The notes: generated by a model not told the origin, from the letters alone. A stretch of DNA of 8,546 bases from DASYAN01 sp036501345 (GCA_036501345.1 DASYAN010000082.1:1-8546); one strand, 5' to 3'. Numbered from the stretch's first letter, positions 1 through 6,684 are shown. Made by a program: numbers and translations.

Positions 1-154
1 CACGCCCACGCCCCGCTGGCTTATCAGGGCGGGTAATAACGGTGACAATCTCATAGCCCTCGGGTAAGACAACCCCAGGAGCTGAACCCTGTACAAGAGC
101 ATTCAACGCCGGTACTGCAAAGTATGGTGTTCCCATGTAAACAATACGTAGCAT
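1..154 (-). CDS. fmt: Methionyl-tRNA formyltransferase, N-terminal part (runs off window start)
   Basis: Reading the minus strand from the ATG at 154-152 gives 51 codons beginning MLRIVYMGTPYFAVPALNAL and ending in ITRPDKPAGRGR. The MGTPxFAVPxL opening and the TxPDKPxGRG loop are hallmarks of the Fmt formyltransferase fold. This enzyme transfers a formyl group from 10-formyl-tetrahydrofolate to the methionine on initiator tRNA in the cytoplasm, so that translation can start with fMet. Only about one sixth of the usual 310 or so residues is present, and the catalytic Asn-His-Asp region lies outside the window. There is a good Shine-Dalgarno sequence (GGAGGG, 170-165 on the minus strand) ten bases before the start and a second GGAGG further up. 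An insertion of roughly ten residues (QGSAPGVVLPEG) between the first helix and the next strand is slightly longer than usual. A strong promoter lies upstream. Identity is quite secure despite the truncation. Confidence 0.9.
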   Translation of the reverse strand, partial: MLRIVYMGTPYFAVPALNALVQGSAPGVVLPEGYEIVTVITRPDKPAGRGR

Positions 155-247
155 GCAATGTGGTCCCTCCTACCTCCGTATTTCGACCAATAATTGCGCC
201 TCGCAGAATTACGTTCCTCATGCCATCGAATCTGAGAAAGTAGCCTG

Positions 248-276
248 ATTATAAGGTGCTAGAAAAGAATAGTCAA
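248..276 (-). promoter_or_regulatory. Housekeeping-type promoter for fmt
   Basis: On the minus strand there is TTGACT (276-271), a 17-base spacer, and a perfect TATAAT (253-248). This is close to the vegetative sigma-factor consensus at ideal spacing. Transcription would start near 241 and give a leader of about 85 bases before the fmt start codon. The promoter lies between fmt and a decayed IS right end, so that insertion did not break it. Confidence 0.75.
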
Positions 277-319
277 TGCAGAGCTTTTGCGCCTACCCGA
301 GAAGTGCATTTTACACAAC

Positions 320-412
320 TCAGGCGAGGAATTCCATCACTTTAGAGCGGGGAGGAAGGAGTTCTCCCTTTTGTGGGGCTTGCTATACCACCTTCAGGTG
401 GGGCACAGGGGT
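320..412 (-). mobile_element. Decayed right end of an IsrB-type IS200/IS605 element
   Basis: The minus strand of this stretch repeats the tail of the isrB element at 7971-8042. Both contain ACCCCTGTGCCC (412-401 here, 7971-7982 there), then AAGCCCCA (381-374; 7983-7990), then an AAAGG.AG..CT..TCCTCCCC run leading into the end hairpin. The remnant differs by an 18-base insertion between the first two blocks, which forms a small hairpin (CCACC, loop TTCA, GGTGG at 388-401). Its terminal palindrome is also decayed. No isrB reading frame survives, and in-frame stops flank the shared block. It is therefore a solo end left after decay or deletion of an element that pointed toward fmt. Confidence 0.6.
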
Positions 413-516
413 CCTATTTCCTAGCTTCTTCCTTCCCGGTTTTTGATTGATCAGTTAGAATAGTATCTCGTAGGCTACGGGACTAGTTAGCGCATCCAGA
501 TCATTATGACAGAAAA

Positions 517-582
517 GGGCTTGAGCCCGCCGCAAGCCGCTGGATTTGAATCCGTGCGGTTGGCGTCGTGGCTTTAGCCATG
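517..582 (+). repeat. Left-end hairpin cluster of the TnpB element (or an orphan right end)
   Basis: Three stem-loops follow one another. The first is GGGC-TTGA-GCCC (517-528). The second is CCGC-t-GGAT-TTGA-ATCC-gt-GCGG (537-559). The third is CGTGGC-TTTA-GCCATG (567-582, one G-U pair). The second mirrors the hairpin at the right end of the tnpB element, as expected for paired subterminal palindromes bound by TnpA. The third followed by GAGAAAGTC also resembles a TnpB omegaRNA terminus, so a remnant of another element is an alternative. Confidence 0.4.
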
Positions 583-699
583 AGAAAGTCGAGCATACGA
601 TTCGTCGCTCTTTTTCCTCATACGATCTTACTTTATTGGATATTTCAATGTTATAGATTTGAATATGCTTCGTTCTAGATAGGAGAGAACGTAAATTGA

Positions 700-705
700 A
701 AGGAG
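700..705 (+). promoter_or_regulatory. Ribosome binding site that fixes the tnpB start
   Basis: AAGGAG at 700-705 lies nine bases before the ATG at 715, an ideal distance. The earlier in-frame ATG at 706 directly abuts this site and so is unlikely to be used. Confidence 0.7.
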
Positions 706-714
706 ATGGTTCCC

Positions 715-2232
715 ATGGCAAAAGCCACGATGACGATCAGGCAGATGCTCAACTATCAGCCTGATGTGCAAGCGTATTTTGCTGCCAATCAATCTCTTTT
801 CAATCGGGTTGCCTCTTTCTACTTCGATGTGATCCAAGCGCATATCAAGGTCTTGGATCTCTCAAACAAAGAAGCTCTCATTGCTCTGGAAAAACTCACT
901 CACGCGACAGAGATCAACCCCGATCCAGTCATGCCTCTTTCCGACATCCAAGAAGCTATTCCTGCCATGTTCCGACGAGCTGCGATCAATGCAGCTCTTG
1001 GATCAGCTCGCTCATTCTTCTCTCATCTTGCGAGATGGAACAAGGCAAAAGCGAAAGCAGAGGCAAAAGGCAAGAAATTTCATGAGCGCCCGCCTGTTCC
1101 TCCACGAACTTGGAACAAATCAGCTACGCTTTATGCTAGCATGTGGAAAGAGCGAGTCGGTTCCTCTGTCACGATCAAGGTCTGGACAGGCTCGTGTTGG
1201 AGTTGGATCAAGGTACGCATCACTGGTCGAGACATTCCGGAAGGATGCACGCTTGCTAGTCCTCAACTGGTGTGTCGATCCGGTCGGTGGTATCTGCATA
1301 CACCAGTAGAAAAGAAGATTACAAACCCTGTCAAAATAGAAAAGCAAATCAAGACAAATGCACAAACCAGAATCTGTGCCATCGATTTAAATATCAATGA
1401 ACATGTAGCGGTATGTACGATTCGAGATGTTGAAGGTTCGACTCTTGCCACACTCTTCATTGGAGGTGGACAACGAGTATCCGGCTTTAGGAAGAAACAC
1501 CTCGGTCGTATTGCACGCAACCGATCTCGAACTGGCATCATTGCGAGAAGCGAACAGGACAATGCGGATTTGTGGAACAAGATCAGGAGCGTAGACGACT
1601 CCTTCGCTCATTTGGTCTCACGCCGCATTGTCCTGTTTGCCCAGGTGCATAAGGCAAGCATCGTCGTGTTTGAGCACCTCGGGAACCTCAAACCAGAGAA
1701 AGGCAAATACAGCAAGCGAGGCAATAGCAAACGAGCCTTCTGGATGAAAGGGCGCATCTTCAAGTACACCAAGTACAAGGCCTACAACGCTGGTATTCTC
1801 ACGAGTCGGGTGAGTCCCAGGAATACCAGTTGTACGTGTGCAAGCTGTGGCACTCCGGTTGCTCGTTACTGTGAGGGGCAGGCTGCATCGGGCTATACAA
1901 TGGGTGCTCCACTGGTGTCTTGCGAGAAATGCGGAATGAAAGGGAATTCAGACCGCAACGCCAGTTTGATGATCGGGAACAGACTTTTTGCACGCTTCGC
2001 AATATTCTTCCAGGAAAAGCCTCAAACTCTTCCGGCAACGGAAAGGGAAGAGCAATCTTCAGGTGTTGCTGCTCTCCAAGAGCCAAAAGATGAAGCTGTG
2101 GGCCATTCATCCCTTTCATCTGGGCATGAGAGCAGCACCGTGCATGGCACCGCCCAGAACAGTCACCCAAGGATGGTTGGGTCTGTTCGCGATATCACCA
2201 ACCCACTACGCCTCCAATCGAGCCGTGGCTAG
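715..2232 (+). CDS. tnpB: TnpB RNA-guided DNA endonuclease (IS200/IS605 OrfB)
   Basis: The protein has 505 residues from the ATG at 715. TnpB is the RuvC nuclease carried by IS200/IS605 elements. It uses an omegaRNA made from the element's right end to cut DNA matching the flanking guide, and it is the ancestor of type V Cas12. Numbering from the upstream ATG at 706, the RuvC-I Asp is D227 (CAIDLNINE), the RuvC-II Glu is E323 (VVFEHLGNLK), a zinc ribbon is C378-x2-C381 and C406-x2-C409, and the RuvC-III Asp is D416 (NSDRNAS). A basic segment at 112-125 precedes the RuvC core. All catalytic residues are intact, so activity is plausible. About 85 residues after RuvC-III are low-complexity and polar; their DNA overlaps the omegaRNA region, so they may be shaped by RNA constraints. 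No TnpA gene is nearby. The family call is firm; the subfamily is not known. Confidence 0.9.
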   Translation: MAKATMTIRQMLNYQPDVQAYFAANQSLFNRVASFYFDVIQAHIKVLDLSNKEALIALEKLTHATEINPDPVMPLSDIQEAIPAMFRRAAINAALGSARSFFSHLARWNKAKAKAEAKGKKFHERPPVPPRTWNKSATLYASMWKERVGSSVTIKVWTGSCWSWIKVRITGRDIPEGCTLASPQLVCRSGRWYLHTPVEKKITNPVKIEKQIKTNAQTRICAIDLNINEHVAVCTIRDVEGSTLATLFIGGGQRVSGFRKKHLGRIARNRSRTGIIARSEQDNADLWNKIRSVDDSFAHLVSRRIVLFAQVHKASIVVFEHLGNLKPEKGKYSKRGNSKRAFWMKGRIFKYTKYKAYNAGILTSRVSPRNTSCTCASCGTPVARYCEGQAASGYTMGAPLVSCEKCGMKGNSDRNASLMIGNRLFARFAIFFQEKPQTLPATEREEQSSGVAALQEPKDEAVGHSSLSSGHESSTVHGTAQNSHPRMVGSVRDITNPLRLQSSRG

Positions 2233-2305
2233 GCCACACTGCTCGGGAAAGCAACGACGTTGGGGTGTCAGAAGCCGCCGTGGCTTGAGCCCGTGCGGAG
2301 TGTCA
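2170..2305 (+). ncRNA. TnpB omegaRNA scaffold, 3' part (5' limit unknown)
   Basis: TnpB guide RNAs come from the 3' end of tnpB and the element right end, with the guide copied from the DNA just outside. Here three hairpins line up. The first pairs GGTTGG with CCAACC (2175-2180 / 2198-2203). The second is a two-step stem, CGAGC/GCTCG enclosing GTGGC-TAG-GCCAC (2219-2245). The third is the terminal CCGC...GGC-TTGA-GCC...GCGG (2275-2298) followed by AGTGTCA. The guide would begin near 2305. The assignment follows from position and folding by eye. The RNA has not been shown, and its 5' start could lie further inside tnpB. Confidence 0.6.
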
Positions 2306-2760
2306 CTGAAGAGAGTTATACTAGTAAAGCCAATTTTCTTGACCTTGACTCAATAGCAGTGTATGATTCAGAGGAACCAAAAAAAGAGCACGAGTTCAGC
2401 GGTAAGCGGGTTAAGCGTAGCCTGTATTCTGCTAGCAGCAGGTGGTACATCAATGCTGATGTCAATGCGGCGTATCATGTGATACGCAAATGTGAACCTG
2501 ATGTATTTAAAACAAAGGGTGTAGCGGGCTATATAGTTCACCCTGTGCGGCTTCCGCACAAATCAAACGAAAAAGCAGAGTGCAATGAAGCACTAAGTTC
2601 TTTTGGAACTATAATATATTGGCATTCTCTTGCATATAGATGTAAAAGCTATCAGGCCTTTCAAAAGTCCTTAAGGGCTCTTCCGCAAATTAAGATACCG
2701 CTGGCAAACCCTCTTTTCATGCTGGGACGCCAAGTGGAAACAAGATCAAAATTATATTGA
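2305..2760 (+). pseudogene. C-terminal remnant of a second, different TnpB
   Basis: Directly after the right end of the upstream element, the frame reads TEESYTSKANFLDLD, then EHEFSGKRVKRSLY, INADVNAAYHVIRK and finally YIVHPVRL, ending near 2553. This is the standard C-terminal third of many TnpB proteins: the ESYTSK motif, the FSGKR-x-RGLY segment and the RuvC-III NADVN with its catalytic Asp (codon 2458-2460). It differs from the intact TnpB upstream, whose RuvC-III reads NSDRNAS. The N-terminal two thirds, with RuvC-I, RuvC-II and the first zinc-ribbon cysteines, is absent from the window. The open frame continues to a stop at 2758-2760, but the residues after VHPVRL look non-conserved. 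The frame is uninterrupted from 2260, so the damage is a loss of the 5' part, not frameshifting. It should be inactive as a nuclease. Confidence 0.8.
2544..2560 (+). repeat. Hairpin, probable omegaRNA or right-end stem of the truncated TnpB
   Basis: TGTGCGG and CCGCACA form a perfect 7-bp stem around a CTT loop, overlapping the last conserved codons of the TnpB remnant. TnpB elements commonly end in such a stem. No T-run follows on either strand, so it is not a classical terminator. Confidence 0.4.
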
Positions 2761-2850
2761 CCTATGGACTAAGCGGAGGATAAAGAGCAGAGTCTCTTGT
2801 TTCCTAACTCTCAAAAAACTTAATCCAAGTTAAGAGGAAGGGCTATTTGT

Positions 2851-5061
2851 ATGCAGCGGGTAGAATCACAGGAATACCACATGGAAGTAACAGCACAGCG
2901 CCGCATTGTCAGAGGGGGAGCATCTCCACATTTGACAGTTTCGGAATTACCACTAGAAGGTTTGGAACAAGCGAGAAAACCTATGCCTGATCCATCTGAA
3001 GTACAACCATTACAGCAGGCCGCATTCCGTATAGCCGCAACTACACCACCACCTACTGATCCGCAGATGACCATGCAACGCGCCGATGAGATTAATACAG
3101 TGCAACTCATGCTCAACGATGGGCACACCAGTTCTGTCGTGCTTATTGGGAGCCCAGGAGCAGGTAAATCGACGTTAGCGGCACTTATCTATCAGCGCTT
3201 GCAGTTAGCCAAACAGCAAGGTTTATCGGCACCACACCATCTGGTCTGGCTAACCCTGGACAGCTATACAACTCTGCCCAACTTGATTGCTGCTATTCTT
3301 CACGGAATCGGAACGTACGAACCAGGTCTGTTCTTGCTTAAGCCAGAACAACAGATATCCATTCTGCTACGCACATTACGTCGGCCACAGGAAAATGCAC
3401 TGGTTGTGCTGGATCAGTTTGAGTCACTGCTATACCCAGAGGTAAATCAGGGCGTCGCAGGACGAGGGGCCCTTCCTGCTTTTCTCAACATGTTACAAAC
3501 AGATCTTGGGGCCAGTCGTATCCTGCTAACCAATTACGAGTCACCCTTTGAAAATAAGGATACTGAAGAGACACATGTACGCTCGTATTTAGTGTCACGT
3601 ATTAGTCTGCCTGAGGGTGTCGCCCTGCTCCAACAACGAGGCATTCGGTGTGCTCCCGAAGAACTATCTTTAATTTGGCAACGCTGTACAGGCCATGTCT
3701 TCTCTCTCGTTCTTTTCAGTACCCTGGTACAGGTAAGCGAGCTCCCTATCGATACACTGCTCAATGCTGATGACTTCAAACCAATGTGGGGCGGGGACGT
3801 GATCGCCAATTTGATCACCGGCATCTACCACTATCTTAACATGACCCAACGCACCATCCTCTACATCCTTAGCCTTTTTAACGACCCAACACCACTGGAA
3901 GGCTTGATCACTGCAATCATGGCTAATGGTATTGCTGACCAGAGCAACCAGAGTCAGCTCCCAGCTGCATGCGAACGCGAACTCTATCACTTCGTCCAGC
4001 TTGGCCTCGTCCAACCTGTCTACGATACGGCAGGCACACTCTGCTACAGAGTACACTCCTTGCTGCGCCAGTACGTACCAGAACATTTTATTGAGGAAGA
4101 TCAGCCCCCTGCTGCTGTTGAGAGCATATTGAATAGCGAAGCTCCCAATAATACCGATCCCCAGCAGGCCGCATTAGCCGCCGGACATAGGCAGATCGCG
4201 CAATATTATCAACAGCTTATTGCCAAGCACTGTCCCCCCATCGATCAACGTCAGAGTCCATCTGATGTGGAACCCATCATCAAGGCCATTCGACACCTCT
4301 GTCTTGGAAGACACTGGCAGCACGCATGTGAACTGCTCTTCGAGCAAGAACTACACCAAAGCATGGTCCAATGGGGAGAATGGAATGCACTGCTGGGACT
4401 CTATACGGCTATGCTGCCTCCCTTTGGTTTCTTAATGCGCCGCGACGAAGCACTGGTCTCTAGTCATGTTGCCATGATCTATGGCCGACTTGGAGAACAT
4501 CAGCAAAGCAAGAGTTACTTTGAGCAAGCCTTGACTATACAGCAACAGGTTGGAGATGTAGCGGGCCAAGCCATGACACTTACCAATCAGGGCGAACTGC
4601 TACGTCTGCGGGGAGAATACCAGCAAGCACGCCAGAATTTTGAACAGTCCTTAGCATTGCTCAAAGAACACACAGACGACCAACTTCACTGTATCCTATT
4701 GCACAATATGGGCCTGATTGTCCAGCATGACAAAAACTATGATCAGGCTTTAGACTACTATACAGAGGCATTGCGATTGGCTTCAGCGATGGAAAAACAA
4801 CACTACGCTGGTATGATCCTTACAAACCTGGGTATGTTACTCTATGAGAATAACGAGTATAAAGAGGCCCTGGCCCTAATGCTGGCCGCTCTGCGCATGA
4901 GAGAAATGGTCCACGATCCAAGCGTACCAATGCTTGAACGTTTTCTTGTTGCACTCGAACAAAAAATGGGTACGGAGGCTTATACCACACTGTGTAAGGA
5001 GGCACTGGAGATCCAGCCACTGGTCTTCTCTCGCTTTGCACCAGCAGATGCCCGCCAATAA
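2851..5061 (+). CDS. STAND-family P-loop ATPase with C-terminal TPR repeats
   Basis: A 736-residue cytoplasmic protein with signal-transduction ATPase (STAND, NB-ARC-like) architecture. Residues 1-80 match no domain I recognise. The Walker A motif is GSPGAGKST (100-108). The Walker B strand is ALVVLDQFESLL, with D188. The SRILLTNYE strand (222-230) fits the sensor position. A winged-helix-like region (about 330-410) ends in RVHSLLRQYV, matching the MHD position with H402. Four TPR-like units with roughly 40-residue spacing occupy about 536-690. Proteins of this type act as ATP-driven switches that oligomerise on sensing a ligand through the repeats; some are regulators and others phage-defence sensors. 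No DNA-binding, nuclease, TIR or protease domain is visible, so the output is unknown. The start ATG follows GAGGAAGGG (2834-2842) at good spacing; an in-frame ATG at 2881 is less well supported. The next gene starts 42 bases downstream and may be co-transcribed. Confidence 0.82.
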   Translation: MQRVESQEYHMEVTAQRRIVRGGASPHLTVSELPLEGLEQARKPMPDPSEVQPLQQAAFRIAATTPPPTDPQMTMQRADEINTVQLMLNDGHTSSVVLIGSPGAGKSTLAALIYQRLQLAKQQGLSAPHHLVWLTLDSYTTLPNLIAAILHGIGTYEPGLFLLKPEQQISILLRTLRRPQENALVVLDQFESLLYPEVNQGVAGRGALPAFLNMLQTDLGASRILLTNYESPFENKDTEETHVRSYLVSRISLPEGVALLQQRGIRCAPEELSLIWQRCTGHVFSLVLFSTLVQVSELPIDTLLNADDFKPMWGGDVIANLITGIYHYLNMTQRTILYILSLFNDPTPLEGLITAIMANGIADQSNQSQLPAACERELYHFVQLGLVQPVYDTAGTLCYRVHSLLRQYVPEHFIEEDQPPAAVESILNSEAPNNTDPQQAALAAGHRQIAQYYQQLIAKHCPPIDQRQSPSDVEPIIKAIRHLCLGRHWQHACELLFEQELHQSMVQWGEWNALLGLYTAMLPPFGFLMRRDEALVSSHVAMIYGRLGEHQQSKSYFEQALTIQQQVGDVAGQAMTLTNQGELLRLRGEYQQARQNFEQSLALLKEHTDDQLHCILLHNMGLIVQHDKNYDQALDYYTEALRLASAMEKQHYAGMILTNLGMLLYENNEYKEALALMLAALRMREMVHDPSVPMLERFLVALEQKMGTEAYTTLCKEALEIQPLVFSRFAPADARQ

Positions 5062-5103
5062 GGCAAGATACCATGTCCAATAGTTAAAAGGGAGTTTTCA
5101 GGC

Positions 5104-5796
5104 ATGTCCACACCTACTGATGATCCTCAGATACTAGAGGAGGGAACAGCCTCAGACCATACTCAACAACCTCGTACATTTCAAGGCTGGCTACTTATTG
5201 TGCAGGTTTTCGTAGCTGGAGCAGCATCGCTTGCCGTTGAAATGTCTGCTATGCGGCAGCTGCCCATTTATTTTGGTGATACAGTGCTTGCCACATCAAG
5301 CTTGATTGGGCTGATCTTGCTCTATCTTACAGTTGGCTATTATCTTGGAGGATATCAGGCAGACCGTCATCCCTCTACCCGACTCTTCTATGGTATCACT
5401 GCCATTGCAGCCCTCCTGATCAGTCTCATCCCATTGATAGCCCCTCCGATTCTGCGCTGGTCGCAACTCACCTTCCTTCCCAATTCGCCGTTGAACGTTT
5501 TTTTGGGCTCCCTGGTCGCCGTCATCATCATCTTTGCCATCCCCACTATCCTATTGGGCTGTACCTCGCCCTTTGCCATTCGTCTGAGCGTCGAGCAGAT
5601 CGGCAAGCTTGGACAAACCAGTGGAATGCTCTATGCCATCTCGACAGCAGGCAGTATCGTAGGCACCTTCTTATCAGTGCTCGTCTTTTTGCCACAGCAG
5701 GGTACGACGCGGACCTTTATAATCTTTGCAGCAGCTCTATTGGTTGTCTCGCTGATTGGATTGATAGTAGGTAGAAACTCAGGGACAAAGCAATAA
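5104..5796 (+). CDS. SpeE-type membrane protein: N-terminal membrane half of a spermidine-synthase-like fusion
   Basis: The 230 residues are hydrophobic, with about six predicted membrane helices (near 28-50, 62-82, 95-115, 131-152, 175-197, 204-223). Conserved-looking pieces are AGAASLAVEMSAMR, GYYLGGYQADR (an MFS-like GGxxADR loop, 82-88), ILLGCTSPFAIRLS (149-162) and YAISTAGSIVGTF (177-189). I recognise these from the membrane portion of bacterial proteins annotated as fused MFS/spermidine synthase. In those proteins a cytoplasmic aminopropyltransferase-like domain follows, either in the same chain or as the next gene. Here the frame stops cleanly after the sixth helix, and no synthase domain or gene follows in the window. 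The substrate is unknown, and polyamine synthesis should not be assumed. GGGAG before the start gives a reasonable ribosome site. The gene lies 42 bases after the STAND ATPase gene, suggesting one transcript. Confidence 0.75.
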   Translation: MSTPTDDPQILEEGTASDHTQQPRTFQGWLLIVQVFVAGAASLAVEMSAMRQLPIYFGDTVLATSSLIGLILLYLTVGYYLGGYQADRHPSTRLFYGITAIAALLISLIPLIAPPILRWSQLTFLPNSPLNVFLGSLVAVIIIFAIPTILLGCTSPFAIRLSVEQIGKLGQTSGMLYAISTAGSIVGTFLSVLVFLPQQGTTRTFIIFAAALLVVSLIGLIVGRNSGTKQ

Positions 5797-5834
5797 TAGA
5801 GAGCCTCTCAACCATATTCACACAGATGCAAGAA

Positions 5835-6086
5835 TCAGACTAAGATGTATGCAGAGAGGGCATTCTCACCAATTGATAGATCAGGGTTTCTCCAACAGGA
5901 TTTTAAGGCAAGCGTCAAACCAACTTGACAGTTTTGTGCTTGTACAGGGTCAACACTGTCAGGCAGAATCGCTCCCTTTTGACGCTTGCCTAAGAGATCT
6001 ATTAAGATTGGGTTGGCCAAATTAAGCAATTCACCATACACCTCACGGTGCAAGCCCTGTCGATAACGTTCATAGTAACTGGACAT
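5835..6086 (-). CDS. Hypothetical 83-residue ORF containing a palindromic unit (possible gene fragment)
   Basis: On the minus strand an ATG at 6086-6084 follows GAAGG-rich sequence at plausible ribosome-site distance and opens an 83-codon frame. Its first 30 residues (MSSYYERYRQGLHREVYGEL and onward) look like a genuine soluble, helical protein start. I cannot name a family with confidence. From about codon 32 to 60 the frame runs through an 86-base inverted-repeat unit, and the remainder looks uncharacteristic. This fits a short host gene or gene fragment whose 3' part was replaced or interrupted by a repeat insertion. It is convergent with the membrane-protein gene, 38 bases away. It may be a pseudogene. 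Confidence 0.35.
   Translation of the reverse strand: MSSYYERYRQGLHREVYGELLNLANPILIDLLGKRQKGAILPDSVDPVQAQNCQVGLTLALKSCWRNPDLSIGENALSAYILV
5906..5991. repeat. 86-base palindromic unit (MITE- or REP-like)
   Basis: A perfect 14-bp inverted repeat, AGGCAAGCGTCAAA at 5906-5919 and its complement at 5978-5991, brackets an inner imperfect stem containing TGACAGT (5926-5932) and ACTGTCA (5955-5961). Folded, this gives a long two-step hairpin. No T-run follows, so it is unlikely to be a terminator. No clear target-site duplication is visible. It could be a small non-autonomous mobile repeat. Confidence 0.55.
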
Positions 6087-6664
6087 GGATTTTCGCTACC
6101 TTCTTTCTCGGTCTTTTCTCAGAGAGCAGATTGGCCCTTCACAAAGTATAGACAAAAGCCTTTCTTTTACGCAAGCATTGCAAAATAGCAAGACAGCGAC
6201 GCTCTTGCTAAGTCCAGACATTCATCTTACAATGTACAAGCAATTCTTAAGTATAGGATCGCCGTGTGAGTCGCAGTCGCAGCGGACACGATCATGATCT
6301 TTGACTTTTTCATCGAGCAACTCTCCCCCAATTATGGGTGGATGAGCTCGTTGGAGCAAGCCTGGCAAACAGGACAACGAAAGCGTCCTGCGCCCGCATC
6401 AGCGGGCCGTATATCCCTGTAGGGACCCGCTTTAGCGCGTCCGTAGTGGCTTCCCACGATTATTGCCACCTTCATTTGTCAAACATCATCATCGGGCCCC
6501 GACACCCTAGGCAACCGTGTACTTTTAAGGTATAAATTGCCTGAATAGATAGAATGTGCTTAGTACACCTGGACATAAATGTGATCCGAGTTTGCTATGA
6601 CAAACGGCCTTATGATGAGGGAAGCAATTCGAAACATACTTGCGCCCACCTGTACTTAGCTAGA
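6087..6664. other. Gene-poor stretch with no supported protein gene
   Basis: Apart from the hairpin cluster at 6370-6442, I see no gene here. Short open frames have no recognisable protein features. One 42-codon frame (6294-6422) has a plausible amphipathic start, MIFDFFIEQLSPNYGWM, but no convincing ribosome site, and it runs into the hairpin cluster. The stretch looks like decayed intergenic or former mobile-element DNA left of the IsrB insertion. Confidence 0.45.
6370..6442 (+). ncRNA. Cluster of four hairpins, candidate orphan omegaRNA or IS right end
   Basis: Four stems are packed into 73 bases. The first is CAGGAC/GTCCTG (6370-6375 / 6385-6390). The second is GCCCGC-ATCA-GCGGGC (6392-6407). 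The third is a short TCCCT/AGGGA stem. The last is GGAC-c-CGC-TTTA-GCG-c-GTCC (6423-6442), which overlaps the third, so those two are alternatives. The TTTA-capped final stem resembles TnpB-element termini such as the one near 567-582. No tnpB coding sequence precedes it. A solo IS end is the most economical reading; a stand-alone structured RNA is possible. Confidence 0.4.
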
Positions 6665-6684
6665 TGTGTCATGAGAGGATAGAG

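Larger units (their letters stand above)
511..2305 (+). mobile_element. TnpB-carrying IS200/IS605-type element without TnpA (boundaries approximate)
   Basis: The proposed element runs from a left-end hairpin cluster (517-582) through tnpB to a right-end hairpin (2275-2298). The left hairpin at 537-559 and the right hairpin share the same design: a CCGC/GCGG base, an inner stem and a TTGA tetraloop. The 11-mer GGCTTGAGCCC occurs at both 518-528 and 2282-2292. There are no terminal inverted repeats and no TnpA tyrosine transposase, so it would need TnpA supplied from elsewhere. The right boundary abuts another TnpB coding sequence. The exact left boundary cannot be fixed from this sequence alone. 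Confidence 0.5.

Noticed and set aside
706..714. Upstream ATG at 706 as the tnpB start
   Set aside because: It directly abuts the AAGGAG ribosome site; the ATG at 715 has the proper nine-base spacing.
881..1309. Long open frames overlapping tnpB in other frames (881-1309 plus; 1263-1580 and 1799-2170 minus)
   Set aside because: They overlap a gene with firm domain evidence and encode nothing recognisable, so they are shadows.
2544..2560. Rho-independent terminator
   Set aside because: The stem is good but no T-run follows on either strand.
2610..2615. Perfect TATAAT as a promoter for the STAND gene
   Set aside because: No acceptable -35 element at 16-18 bases upstream, and it lies more than 230 bases before the start.
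5906..5991. Integron attC site
   Set aside because: The hairpin lacks the GTTRRRY/RYYYAAC core sites, and there is no integrase or cassette layout.
6294..6422. 42-codon ORF (MIFDFFIEQLSPNYGWM...)
   Set aside because: No clear ribosome site, no recognised family, and its 3' third is the hairpin cluster.
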